NCBI GenBank assembly: GCA_025618425.1
Contig: CM046847.1
Coordinates: 11,633,468 to 11,697,467, forward strand
Reading direction: 5' to 3'
Length of the DNA: 64,000 nt
Source: Heliocidaris tuberculata
Lineage: Eukaryota > Echinodermata > Echinoidea > Camarodonta > Echinometridae
The first letter of the stretch is position 1. Every line of letters starts with the position of its first letter. The position numbers and the translations under genes were made by a program. The notes beneath the pieces are model-generated. The model worked only from the letters and a program-made list of their open reading frames with translations, made no database searches and was not told the origin of the DNA. Below are positions 1 to 11,532 of this stretch, piece by piece.

Positions 1-2763
1 TAACCTTTGGGTTTGCAATGAAACCAACTTTGGCTTACTCTTCATTGTATCTTTTATTCTATAGATTGTAATATTCATTCTGTTAAGGTTCTTCACAAAT
101 CTAACCTAATATTCTTGAATTTCAGCTTTTCGCAGTAAAAAATAATCAGCAAATGAATACAAAATTACAATTCTCTTTCAACACCATTTACATGATGCAA
201 GACTTATTCAGTATCTTTTATTCTTCTGCCCTCAAACCTTCAAACCTCGAAAATATTGTTCTTAACCCAATGGCTGTCAAGCTTGCAGGGTTACGTGAAT
301 GTAGGCCTACCAGTAACTATTTTTGGTAAAAGGGCTTGTAACGGGTTAAAGTACAGTTCATGAATTTCTGGAAAAAAACTCGGGCCTGTTATTGAAATGA
401 TCTAGAGTAAATAAATAAACAGCCGACTTCCCTATAGTAGCCAAACACGCAATCTGAAATGGTTATTAATGTATCCGAACATGAATTACTGTGTAAATCC
501 GCTTCGGAATGTATTTCATTCATAACTGCTACGACGAAATTAATTTGCCCCACCGGCTATATATGAAAAAAAAAGAGGATATTTCCCTATTTTCCCCTCT
601 CTCTCTTTCTCTCTTTCCCTCTCTCTCCCCTCCCTCTCCCCTCTCTTCGAAGGTATTGGATTGATTCAATTTCCCCTCATGGTTATTTTGCAACTATCTT
701 TTTTGAAAACAGGTCATGAAATTGTAACAATTATTCGTACACGCAAGGCCGGAGAACTTTGATTCGTTGTGCTTTTTACAGACCAACGATAACTGAAATG
801 CATTTTTTTCTTACTGAGGGGAAATACCCTATACCGACTCGGTGGCAAAGCTCTCCCGCTTATATTATAATGTAATAGTAATATGTAAAAGTAATTGCAA
901 ATATTAATATGATATTGCAGATATTCTTGCGTTCAATCGATTGTTTCCAAGCCTACTCATAACTTAGACTGGTATTTTACTGTTTATGGCATTAAATTTT
1001 TTCAAGTTTTCTGTACTGCAGATTTAAAAAAAAAATCGCTACGTCATGACACCACCATAGTGGGCGTGACAAGAATGGGCGTGACAAGAATTATTTTTTC
1101 CCCCTTCAAACTGCAGAAATGACCTGGTGGGGGATAGGCCTACCTTCATACTTTCTGGCGTTTGCGTGCTCTCCATTCCCTGGACTGCATGCCCCTTGTG
1201 AGAGGGGGAGGGGGGGGGGGAGTGGCAGGCGGGTGGGCTATAGCCCCAACTCTGCCTTGTTTTTTATATATATTATCATATTATTAGTCTTTGTTATTCA
1301 CAATTATAACGCTGTGCCAATAATGGAATATGAATAGGAAATGATCATAAATATTACATAGATTATTTTACGCGATTAACATGTCCTTACTGTACTTTCA
1401 AACGTCCAACACACGACTGACTTTTGGTCTTTTAGCGCACCATACTTCGTGATGCGATGGGGATTGGGCTAGGGCGGCCGAAATAGAGTACATTGCACTT
1501 CAATCTGGAGGCGATTGTTCGCTCGTTGAACCCGCTCCCCATCCACTGTGATATCTAAAAGCAAAGAAAGAGAGACAAACCTGGAATTGATAATGCCTAT
1601 TTGGAGATAATAGCCCGTCGGAAATCAGAAATGAATAGAGAGGGGCGAAGCATCAACAGATTTAGCAGACGACAGAGAGAAAGCATAGGAAAACTCAAGG
1701 TCGATCGCACGCCGCGAGATAAATCGTGATAAAAGCGAAACGAGGTGTACTGTACTTGGCGGACGTTGTAAGAGTGTGTCTGAGAGAATGCGTACTTTGG
1801 AAAAATTTGTAACAAATATCTCTCCTTTACATCTCCTCTCTCCCACCATGGCTCTTTAGATAAGCTTCCTTTTATGAACTTAAACTTGACATTATCGTTA
1901 AATTTTGTCAATCAATCAATCAAGTTAAACAAATAGTTATGATGTTTATATTGCGCTCTTACATCGCATAAGGGTAAAGGCAGCATCTCCCCTGAAAATC
2001 ATGTTAACTTTAATCATGCCGCATGTTCAAGGGAAAAAAGAAAAAGAAAAAAGAAACATGCACAAGGAATGTCGAGTTCTTTACTTGAACCGTGCCTCGT
2101 ACGAACAAAAAATAGGTACTGTCATACTGACACACAAGAAGAGCTGAAATTGTGACAGAAACGGCGCTCCGCTGCTATTGTGGCGCTACATTACTGGTGT
2201 CCAACAATGCGGCAAAATAGCACCGAGGGACAAACGCCAAATGGAACGCATGGGACCAATAGGCGCAAACATGCCATAATTTCGGTCACTTTATTCGTCA
2301 TAAATTACCTATTAATGCGCCTGTCGTCTGGAATGTACTTAAGAGGGGCTCCCCCGCTTCCCTGTCGAAAGAAAATATGTCGTCTTTAAAAAAATAAAAA
2401 AAATATTTCCTGGTTGTTACAGTCCAGATATGACTCTACTTTCCGCCATAAAATTCGGCCTAAACTCACTATCCATTTTTTCATATTTTAATTTTTTTCA
2501 CACGATAGTTTTGTACTATTTTGAACTAAATAGTAAAGTAATGCCTGCATTTCCACCATCATCTTGACTATTTTCATGGTTTTACAGTGGATTCTAACAA
2601 ACATAATTATGTATGTAGGTTTCAAACAAAGCTATGTCCGACTTTGAGTCTTACCCGGACTTGAGATAAGTTCAGGATTAAAGAGCACTGTTTACATATT
2701 ATTTTGATTTTAAATTCTATTGCTGTACATCACAATAAACCTACCCCAGGTACGCATCATTTA
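1..2763. other. No gene seen; unique AT-rich DNA
   Basis: Contains a CT-rich tract (594-649), the tandem 15-mer at 1062-1091 and a G-rich patch at 1201-1219. The frames at 1119-1337, 1597-1911 and 2180-2389 have no recognisable domain. Confidence 0.6.
1062..1091. repeat. Tandem 15-mer GGGCGTGACAAGAAT
   Basis: Two perfect back-to-back copies of GGGCGTGACAAGAAT. GGGCGTG resembles a Sp/KLF-type GC/GT box, but there is no gene next to it. Confidence 0.8.
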
Positions 2764-2905
2764 CTGGGGAGCGTTTCATCCAGCGTTTTGTCAGTGATTT
2801 TTCCCGACAACTGTTATAAGCTACTGAAATCCTTGCATCTGATTGGCTGAGAGCAAATTTGTCAGTAAAAATCACTGACAAAACGCTTGATGAAACGCTC
2901 CCCAG
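2764..2905. mobile_element. 142-bp foldback MITE
   Basis: Terminal inverted repeats of 39 bp with one mismatch: the left arm starts CTGGGGAGCGTTTCATC at 2764 and its inverted copy ends at 2905. The arms include GCGTTTTGTCAGTGATTTTT. The middle contains GATTGGCTGAGAGCAAATTT. There is no open frame. I could not define a target-site duplication, so no superfamily is assigned. Confidence 0.8.
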
Positions 2906-3380
2906 GGTTTTAATTTTCCGGGTAATCTTTAATATCCATCCCATGCCCATGCTGAAAAAGTGAGTAGATTTTTTTTTCTCTCTCTCTCTCTCTCTCCTGA
3001 CTCCTGACTGGCATAATTCGGTGGCTTTTATCAAAGCTACGCGACGGGTCGGCTTCACTGGTGTTTGCAGTGCTAATAATTGGCGGAGTTATTGGCACAG
3101 CGCGTCTCGCAGCACGTAGTCTCCCCTTAAACTATTAAACCAGCTATATAAAGTCGCGTCTCAAATTTTGTCATGACTTGTTTTATTTATATTCAATTTT
3201 TCGCACAATGAGGACCACCCTTGTCAAAGTGCGTTTTTTTTTTTTGTTTTGTTTTGTTTTTTACCATGGTCCATAAGAAAACAAAATACATTTTTAAATA
3301 TCATTTACAAAACAGATCTGCAAAGCAGGATATGAATGTATATTAGATGATACGTATTCATTAGGGCCCATATACATGAA

Positions 3381-3392
3381 ACATGAAAGAAA

Positions 3393-3445
<53 letters not shown>

Positions 3446-3476
3446 GAAATAGAGAAAGAGAGAGAGAGAGAGAGAG
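3381..3476. repeat. (GAAA)n-(GA)n polypurine tract
   Basis: GAAA tetramers running into GA dinucleotides. A 13-G run follows at 3521-3533. The Lys/Glu/Arg frame across it is an artefact. Confidence 0.95.
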
Positions 3477-4245
3477 GTTTGTAATGTATTGTTATGTCTT
3501 TATATTAACTGAGATGAAGAGGGGGGGGGGGGGAGACAGATGCAGACAGGGGGCTGGTAGAGAAAAAAATAGAAGGTAATGCGACTCAGGGACGAGACGA
3601 AAAGGGCATAAAATGTCCTAACATATTCGGTACTGCGATTCAGATATGGTGCCATAAAATAACCACAACGAGGTTGCCTATCTCATTTCGAAATGAATAA
3701 AACCTCGTATTAAACGCATTTGAATTAGTTAATCGGTTTGTATACGCTGGTGATTGTGAACTCGATTAACTATATGCATGATATGAATGTATATGTTCAC
3801 ATGGAAGTTTTTTTTTTTTTCTTAAGGGATATATATAAATAATCAAATCAAAATCAGAATTATTAAAATCAATCATGGGTGATATTGTTTATAGTAAAGT
3901 ATACTTCTTGGGCTTCTTGAGTTAAAAAAAAATGTTGTAAGTCCCAAACCTACAATATGTGGGATTCTGATTGGTCGAAAGTCATATTGCGTTTAATAAT
4001 GATTGTAATGACGTCATTCTGAATACAGGAGGGATGTTGGACAAAATATGCAGATAGGGAAGTAGAATTTGCCAACAAGCAATCAAAGAAATATAGTCCA
4101 GAGGCGTAAAAATTATTCAAGTTAAAGTTTTAAATTTTGAGCAGGAGTGCATAGGTGTCAATACCTCTATCAAATTTCGCCCGAGATAGATAAGGATTTA
4201 TTTTTCTCGAATCGTTAGAATAAAAATCGTTTCAGAGAGAACAAA

Positions 4246-4306
4246 AACAAACAAACAAACAAACAAACAAACAAACAAACAAACAAACAAACAAACAAAC
4301 AAAAAC
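4246..4306. repeat. (AAAC)n microsatellite
   Basis: About 14 AAAC units, pure in the middle. Confidence 0.95.
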
Positions 4307-5299
4307 CCAAAACAATTTCCTTAGATATCCCAAAGTATTTTCATAAACCCTTCATTTCTTAAAGAACAGAATCCCAAATAATCGTAATCATGTTCGAACA
4401 TGACCCGTTGCACCGTATGAACACTCTGCCATTGGCCTGAATACGTTACACCTTCTCAATGGCGCTAAACTGTCGCGGCATGATGTCTCTAAGAAAGAAA
4501 AAGCCGTGTCTATTAATCTATCAGTCACTGTACAATATGATTAGCCTATCAAGAAAATATGTCCTATTATTAGCCTATCAGACGCCGTGAAGTGATACAA
4601 AGAAAACGGGTATCAGAGTCAGACCTGTCTCAAGTTCTTTGTTGTCGTTGCTATGGACTGGCTACGTTATCAGATTTAGTCCATATTTGTACTTTTTAAA
4701 AAGCGTGTGAAGTTTGGTAAAATGATCGTTGCAGGGGGCAAGTCTCAAAACTTACAGCTCTTTCTTTTATGATGTTGACTTAATCACAGTCATAATTGTT
4801 GTGCTGATTATGAATGCCCAATGTGAGAATAGCATACATGGTGAAGATTTGGTTAATCTTGTACTGTTTTATTTGAATTTATTCTATTTATGAAATTGGA
4901 CAATATATTTTCCAACATGCATGGAATTCCCTCCTCCCCAACTTTAAAATACAATACTCAGCTAATATTGCTGACGATGTTACAAGAATTGGTGATTTAT
5001 CAGCTTTAAAATCGTTTTTTATTGATTTTAAGGCTTGGTGAAACATCCCCAGGTTTTAATGTAGTATGGACCATAATTGTATATCATTGATGAATACAAC
5101 CGTCTCCCGGAAAAAAAACAAAAAAAAAAACCAAAAAAAACCCAGACCATAATCATTAGAGAATTACACGTTCGGGATTAAATCTAGACAAAAACTGAAG
5201 ATCTTTAATGAAATTTTAAAAAAACAAGGAAAGTGCCTTCATACGTTGGACATGCACATACGCCCCTCGCGTGTGCAGGCAATTATTGCATGACACAGA

Positions 5300-8030
5300 T
5301 ATTTTGAACTCTTGATCATATTTCTACCCCCCCCCCCCCAATCATAAAAAGATAATACAGGGTTTGATCCGTAATGTTGTGGTATAGTCTATGTACATGC
5401 AATCAGAAGAAAAAGAATGTAGGGATTTTTCGATTAATGATATACTGAATGATTTTTTTTTTTTTTTTTTTTTGCATTCACTCTTGAATAGGAGTTTCCT
5501 TAGAGTATTATCTTTTTAAAATGTGGGAATTCGAACATCTATCCATTTTTCACCTGATTCCACCAGTCTGAAATATCAAGGTGGATATTATTTTGCAGCT
5601 ATGTTGGGGTTAAAGAAATAGGCCGATGCAAGGGCGGCTTCCAGATTGTCAGAAGGGGGGGGGGGAGTATATTCTGACATGATCCATGAACATTATTTTG
5701 ATTGCACAAAATTCCACCAGGCTAACAAAATCACTCAGGGATGGGTGGAGCAATGTCCCCAGATATGATTTTTTTTTCCTCATTGGTAGGGGGTGTCGCC
5801 CCCTCCTGATTCGAGACAATTTAGAATTGCAGAAGTGCAGCCGTTTTTTTGAAGCGGGTTTAGCGTCTTTGAATAAATAAAGGAAATCTTCACCTCCTGA
5901 TTTCTCATTTAAAGTGTTCTGTAATGAGGCCATTAATCAATGTTTATGAAAATTTCAGTTTTAATATAATCTCTTTCGTCTATTTCCTACAAAGATATTT
6001 GCATTAAAAGACAGGATTGCAATGATTTGTTTCGGTTTTGTATTGCGTAAACGTCATTGCGGATTTAAATCCGCATGAACAAGCTCTCAGAAATAATTAG
6101 TCCCTGCTTGTTCATGCGTAGTCCATGCTTGTTCATACGGATTTATATCCGTATGAACAAGCTCTTAGAAATAATTAGAAATAATAATTGTTTGGTTAAA
6201 TGCCATTTTCTCATTTTAGAAGTTGTAGCACTGAATTAACCGTCTGTGGTCGATATCCGAGACTTAGGTAAACATTTAATCGTTCTATAAAACTGAAATT
6301 ACTTTATGAAGTACTTGACCAGGAGGCTGTTTAATCTTTCAAAGTATTTCAAAAATTCGGTAGGAATTTATTTTGAAGATGTTTCTAAATATTGATATTA
6401 TGTCTTTCGGTCGTTTTCCAGGAAAGTTGTTGGTTGGTTGATCTATTATCGCTTTTGTGGACTTTGTCACGTTGAACATGTAATCGTTTAAAAAAATATA
6501 TATTTACTGATCTTTAAAAAAAAATCACACATTTATTTTGAACTCACAGACTTGTCTTTCAATCTCCCTACATCACAAAAATACGTAATGATACAGAGTT
6601 TTATTCATAGTGCCATCATAGTCCATGGCTCACGAACATGCAATAAGAAAAGGGGATTCGGAATGTAGAATTGTTTTGATCAATAATACACTAAATGTAC
6701 GGTTTAAAAAAAAGAAATTATTTATTTGTCGCTCGCACGTTGAATAGAAGTTTGCATTATAGGGAACTATCTTTTTGTCAATCTAGGGCCCTAAAGAATA
6801 ACAGTGTTTAACCACTGACTAGGTTACCTGGGTAAATAAGACAAATAAAATAAAAATAAAATAAATAAGAATAACTACTCTTTTTCACATAATTCCGCCA
6901 GTCTGAAATATCATGGTTGATATGTTTTTTCTCAGATACCGTAGGGGTTAAAGGAGTACCCCTATCCAAGGGCGGACCAAAGATTGTCAGAAGGGACGGG
7001 GAGGGGGTCTGACCCCTCTACATTTTGATTGCACAAAATTCTGCCAGGTTTCCAAGATAGCTCAGGGGCGGTGATGGAGCAATGTGCCCTAATATGATTT
7101 TTTCTCTCTCTCTCTCAAAAAAGGAAAAACATCCAGAACAGCAGTTGTTTGTCTGAAGCAAGTTGAACGTAAGTGAATTAATAAATAAAATACTGACGGA
7201 TTTCACATTTAATGTGTTTTGTAATGAGGACCTTTTGTCAGCGATTGAGAAAGTTTTCATTTACTCTACTATCTTTTATTTATCTTCTATAAAGATATTC
7301 GTATCTAATAGATAATTTTGCTTTAAGTAAAGTCATTGCAAATTTTTCATCCGTATGAACAAGCTTTTGGAAATAATATCCTTTGATTCAATGCCAAGCT
7401 CAGTTTAGGAGTTGTAGTGCTGAATCAACCGTTCTGTGGTGAAATATGCGAGACTTGGGTAAACATTTAATCGTTTTATAAAACTGCAATTATGTTCATG
7501 AAGTACTTCACCAGGGGGCTGTTTAATCCGTCGAAGTATTCAAAAAATTCCGTAGGAATCTAGTTTGAAGATATTTCTAAATATTGACATGCCTTTTTTT
7601 TTGTTTTTGTTTTCCGGAAAAGAGGTTGGTTAGTTAATCTGTCACTGTTTTGTGGACTTTGTAACATGGACAATATAATTTTTTTTTAAATTTGATCTTA
7701 AATCGCTTTCATCTTAAACCTTTTTTTTTTTATAACTTTTTCTTTGAAAAACTTAAATTTTAATAACATAACAGAGATATTCAATTAGCATACCACAAGC
7801 AACGTGTGATTGAAAACAAAATCGACACACGTAGCTATTGTTTACTGTCTTCTGCAGAAGAATTTAAAGAATTCACTTGGAGTTTATTTTGAAGATGTTT
7901 GTATAGCTATAAATATATATCACATTTTTGCTTCGTGGTGTTCCGGGAAAATCTTTATTGGTTGGTTGAGCTGCAGACGTTAATTAATCGTCGTTTAGTG
8001 GACTTAATCGTTGAAGAAAAAATTTTCATG
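5300..8030. repeat. Local tandem duplication, ~1.2-kb unit, 2 copies plus a fragment
   Basis: Copy 1 (about 5300-6530) and copy 2 (about 6531-7680) share the same order of landmarks: TATTTTGAACTC, CAGTCTGAAATATCA, AGATTGTCAGAAGGG, ATTTTGATTGCACAAAATTC, GAGCAATGT, AAAGTGTTCTGTAATGAGG (TAATGTGTTTTGTAATGAGG in copy 2), TATGAACAAGCT, GTAAACATTTAATCGTT and TTGGTTGGTTGAT/TTGGTTAGTTAAT. A third partial copy at about 7860-8025 has only the last section (GTTTATTTTGAAGATGTTT to TTGGTTGGTTGAG). The copies have diverged by indels and simple-repeat changes. No coding sequence is evident. Confidence 0.8.
6059..6162. repeat. Nested palindrome cluster
   Basis: GCGGATTTAAATCCGC (6059-6074) is a perfect 16-bp palindrome. 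CGCATGAACAAGC (6072-6084) is inverted at 6106-6118. GCTTGTTCATACGGAT (6127-6142) is perfectly inverted at 6147-6162 around a 4-base loop. The cluster is in copy 1 of the duplication and is mostly absent from copy 2. Confidence 0.85.
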
Positions 8031-8084
8031 ATGATGATTGATTATACGTTTTACCTGACTGCTATGAAAACATATTCATGGTCT

Positions 8085-8250
8085 TACTTTAATACCAACC
8101 AGTGGACCTTCGGTGTTATGTCCTATCCAAGGGACTTGGTAATTGAGAATGAATGCCTTAAGGGCACTAGCACATCGCCTTGGTTTTGAACCCAGGACAT
8201 GCAGGGTGATTTACCGTGCAACCTAATACATGCAGTGCGTGAGAGAAAAA
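8085..8250 (-). mobile_element. Decayed tRNA-SINE fragment
   Basis: On the minus strand GTCCTGGGTTCAAAACCAAGG resembles a degraded B box. It is followed by CTAGTGCCCTTAAGGCATTC and AAGTCCCTTGGATAGGACAT, which I recognise as a body common in invertebrate SINEs (a CCYTTGGATGGGAC word). The A box and tail are not clear. Confidence 0.5.
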
Positions 8251-8329
8251 AGGCATAGAAATTGATTAACCAGCGCTTTTACCATACAAACATGCACTGA
8301 TTTCTATAGCATGCCCCTCCTTTTCAATA

Positions 8330-8500
8330 TGATTCTTTTTTCTTGTTATTATTTGTTGTTTTCTTCTCAATACATTCATCTCTGTTTGATAAACAAACTT
8401 ATTAAACTGTTTCATGTTTAATCTTTGAACCTATATATATATCATATATGCTTATATTGAAACGGAATAAATAAATAAATCAAATCAAATCAAACTCATA
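8330..8500 (+). mobile_element. Possible LINE-type 3' end
   Basis: An AT-rich untranslated-like stretch ends in GAAACGGAATAAATAAATAAAT and CAAATCAAATCAAA, the short tandem tail pattern of CR1/L2-like LINEs. No reverse transcriptase frame lies upstream. The call rests on the tail only. Confidence 0.35.
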
Positions 8501-9889
8501 CCCTCCGAGTTAACGCCCTTATCTTTTAGATTTTTCAAAATATATTTAGCCTACTTTTTGAAAACCGTTGGGGGTAACAAAAATTGACTAGGGTCTGTGA
8601 ATCTCAAAGGTGGGAACCGTACAATTATATAAGATGCTATCCGCTGTCGTTAACGATTGCAGGTTATATTAATTTTGTTTGAGTATTTATGAATTCTGTC
8701 ACTACTTCAGAAGAAGGCTTACCCCCTGGACCACCTGTAATCCGTATTGATTGACATCGCTCCTCTTCTTTACCCCATATAGGTGTCATTTCATGTACTC
8801 TACCATAAGATATTCATGTTGGATTTTTATGATCCAGCAAGGTAGTGATTGAAAGTTGTAATTTTGACTCAAAAGTCTTCATTCCTATATTTTAAAAAGA
8901 AATTGGGATCAGATAACACTATAATTGTCGCAGTGCCGATACACCCAACCCACAATCGTGTTCATTATGTAGAACTAACTCCCAATTTCTCGCCAAGATT
9001 GGTCGAGAGAAAAGCGAGAATGAATTCTCTTTTGTCTCGTTGCGTATACCCTTTCAATTGGCAGCGAGAAGAAGCCACGGCCATTCAAATATTTGTTCGG
9101 GAATTAATCAAAACGCTTTTCCATTCTCTTCAGAATGAGATAAAATACCTCATTGATCACCAAAAAAATGAATGACATAGATGACTGATATCCTCACTAT
9201 AAAATCCACAAAGGTTGGGTGAATAAAAACTTCTGTTTCACCAGGCGCGCGATATCGCCAAACTCCATTATCTTCTCTTCTCTACTTTTCTGATCACGTA
9301 TTGTGATGAAAAAAATGGACCGTCCCATGCACGAATGACGACGATTCAGTTTTAATACTTCCGAAAGAAAAGGTTCTAAAGTGGCGTGCAAATCAGTTTG
9401 AAAACCCGTTTTCTTTTGAAGTTGCCGACTCCGTTCCCGTGATAAATGTGGCAGAAATATAAAGTCGTCATTCATAACTTACTTCCTACAAATCTTAGTT
9501 TTAGGATTAAAGCATACACCCTTTTTTTCCTTCAGGGTAGCAGGATGTGATTTGGTGTAGAGAATAGTTTCAGAGTAAAACGCAGCGAAAAATGGAACAG
9601 TGAATCATGAATGACTATTTGACCTCGGTATGATGGATAAAAAGAGACAAAACATTTGATTTACCTTTTCTCTGACAGGTATACCTAAGGCCTATTTAGT
9701 AGGATTAAGGCACGATTTCATACAATGGTAGAAATCAATCCTTGTCAATCATAATTTTTGTTCAAAAGATCCACATCGAGCATTATTCTTTAGAAATTCA
9801 AAATTTTGGACTACATCCCAAAAATTATTAATATAGTGGTCTTACATACTGTTAAATTGGACGACAAGCATAGCTTTCATATAACCCCT
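8501..9889. other. No gene recognised; two short open frames
   Basis: Frames at 8849-9175 (plus, 108 codons) and 9197-9475 (minus, 92 codons) are longer than neighbours but show no family resemblance, no convincing splice sites and no codon pattern I trust. Confidence 0.5.
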
Positions 9890-10015
9890 CAATTCAATTC
9901 AATTCAATTTAAAGACATTTATTTCCAACATTCCAAGTATACAAAGTAATAAATGAACAAAATAATGTACATTTATTTTGACCAAAAATATGACAAAATA
10001 TACATTCATGTAGTG
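9890..10015 (-). mobile_element. Possible LINE-type 3' end, (CAATT)n tail
   Basis: On the plus strand CAATTCAATTCAATTCAATTT leads into AAAGACATTTATTTCCAACA. Read on the minus strand this is an AT-rich 3' end closed by an AATTG tandem tail, as in many invertebrate LINEs. No coding part is present. Confidence 0.4.
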
Positions 10016-10074
10016 CATAGCTGGAGACACACCTCTAAAAGCAAAAGCTTGTGGCGAGGGTGCCCTTCAGCGTT

Positions 10075-10205
10075 CTCTTTCTCTTACTTCAGCTCTCCGT
10101 CTCTCCTATTTCTCTGACTCTCCTCCTTCCTCCCCTTCCCTCACCCCTCTCTCCTTCTCTCACTTATTTCCTCTGCCTCCTTCTCACCCCCTCTCTCTAT
10201 CTATA
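10075..10205. repeat. Polypyrimidine tract
   Basis: CT-rich on the plus strand with CTCTCC, CCTCCTTCC and CTCTCTAT words. No other feature. Confidence 0.85.
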
Positions 10206-10460
10206 TTGATCAGAATATAGAAGTTCTGCTCGGATATGAAATGCAGTAACCCACAAATAATAACTGATGAAACTCCGTAAACAAGTTGAAATTTACGAAT
10301 TTTCATCCTTAGGGCTTTATCAAGTATGATTTATTTTGAATGAAACATAATAATTTTATCCAAAACAAAGATGCGTCAAGCATCCACATACGCATTCATG
10401 TGCATTAAATATATTATACTAACAGGTTTAACCGCCACAGGCCTATAATCACCTATTACT

Positions 10461-10552
10461 GGGCCCTCTTGCATAAAAAGTTGCGTTTAATCGCAAGTCA
10501 AAAAATTAAAATTGAGTTGCGTTTGAAAGCAACTTTTTATGCAAGAGGGTCC
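10461..10552. mobile_element. ~92-bp foldback MITE, GGGCCCTCTTGCAT ends
   Basis: The left arm GGGCCCTCTTGCATAAAAAG plus TTGC is matched by an inverted right arm with one mismatch over 24 bp, and the inner TTGCGTTT words also mirror each other. A third copy of the terminal word (GTGCAAGAGGGCC) sits at 10572-10584, suggesting a nested or duplicated end. Confidence 0.75.
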
Positions 10553-11202
10553 TCATCAAACCATTTTTTTTGTGCAAGAGGGCCTTGATCAGATCAGAAG
10601 TAAAAATAAGCAACTGAAACCACATCAGTAATGACTAAAATAAAAAACAACAACAAACAAACCGAAGCAACAAGCGAGACAAATAAACAGAAGCCCGCAC
10701 TTTGACATAAAGCGTAGACAAGCATCGTAAGATGAGTTGATCCATGCATGAATTCATGTAATCATTCGAATTTAGGTTTATTTTGGTGTATTTCTTTTCT
10801 CCCATCTCTCGTTTCTCCAGGCCTCGAGATGATGACTGGAGAGTAGTAGGAAAATGACAAGGACGTCTTCATTCTAGCAGACTGCATACGTCATACGGCG
10901 ATGTAAACATTAGCGTAAAACAAGTGTCTTGTACACGATGTGTCATAAAAAATACCGCATTATATAACAAATTTTTTGGAATATGCTGGCAAGGTGCCAA
11001 GTCTGGTCAACTTGTTAATTTCCTTTCCTTTCACCCTTTTATAAGACTCACTCAAGCTAGCTCTCGTTTTATGCCTGTTTGGTTTTAGAGACGAAAAGTA
11101 AGATTGATTATTGATTGTAGTCAAATTAGTTATAACTCTGTGAGCTACCCAGTAGTCCACAATTCATCTTTATCTATTATATGTGTATTTTATAAATGAA
11201 AG

Positions 11203-11203
<1 letters not shown>

Positions 11204-11273
<70 letters not shown>

Positions 11274-11300
11274 GGGGGGGGTGTGGGTGTGGGTGTGTGT
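11204..11300. repeat. (TA)n-(TG)n compound array with G run
   Basis: TA units to about 11258, then TG units to 11272, then eight or nine G and GTGGGTGTGG variants. Confidence 0.95.
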
Positions 11301-11470
11301 TTATACGAGACAGATTAAGGATTATGCATTACGTGTTGTTGTCATAACTGCTGTAAAACTTTTTTTTCTGCACCGAGCGCTGTACCCTAATCACAACCTA
11401 AAACCAAATCACAACCCAAGCCCTAATCCTATATCTTTCACAAAGTCAATGTCTTTTAATAAACAAAAAA

Positions 11471-11532
11471 ACTTTAAAAAAACAAACAAACAAAACAAAA
11501 CAAAACAAAACAAAACAAAACAAAACAAAAAA
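11471..11532. repeat. (AAAAC)n microsatellite
   Basis: Pentamer units AAAAC, about nine copies, bordered by A-rich sequence. Confidence 0.9.

Larger units (their letters stand above)
2906..5299. other. No gene seen; simple repeats and unique DNA
   Basis: Apart from the listed GAAA and AAAC arrays there are a CT run (2970-2998) and A-rich patches (5107-5143). GGGATTCTGATTGGTCGAAAG near 3960 has the look of an unassigned element end. Confidence 0.55.
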
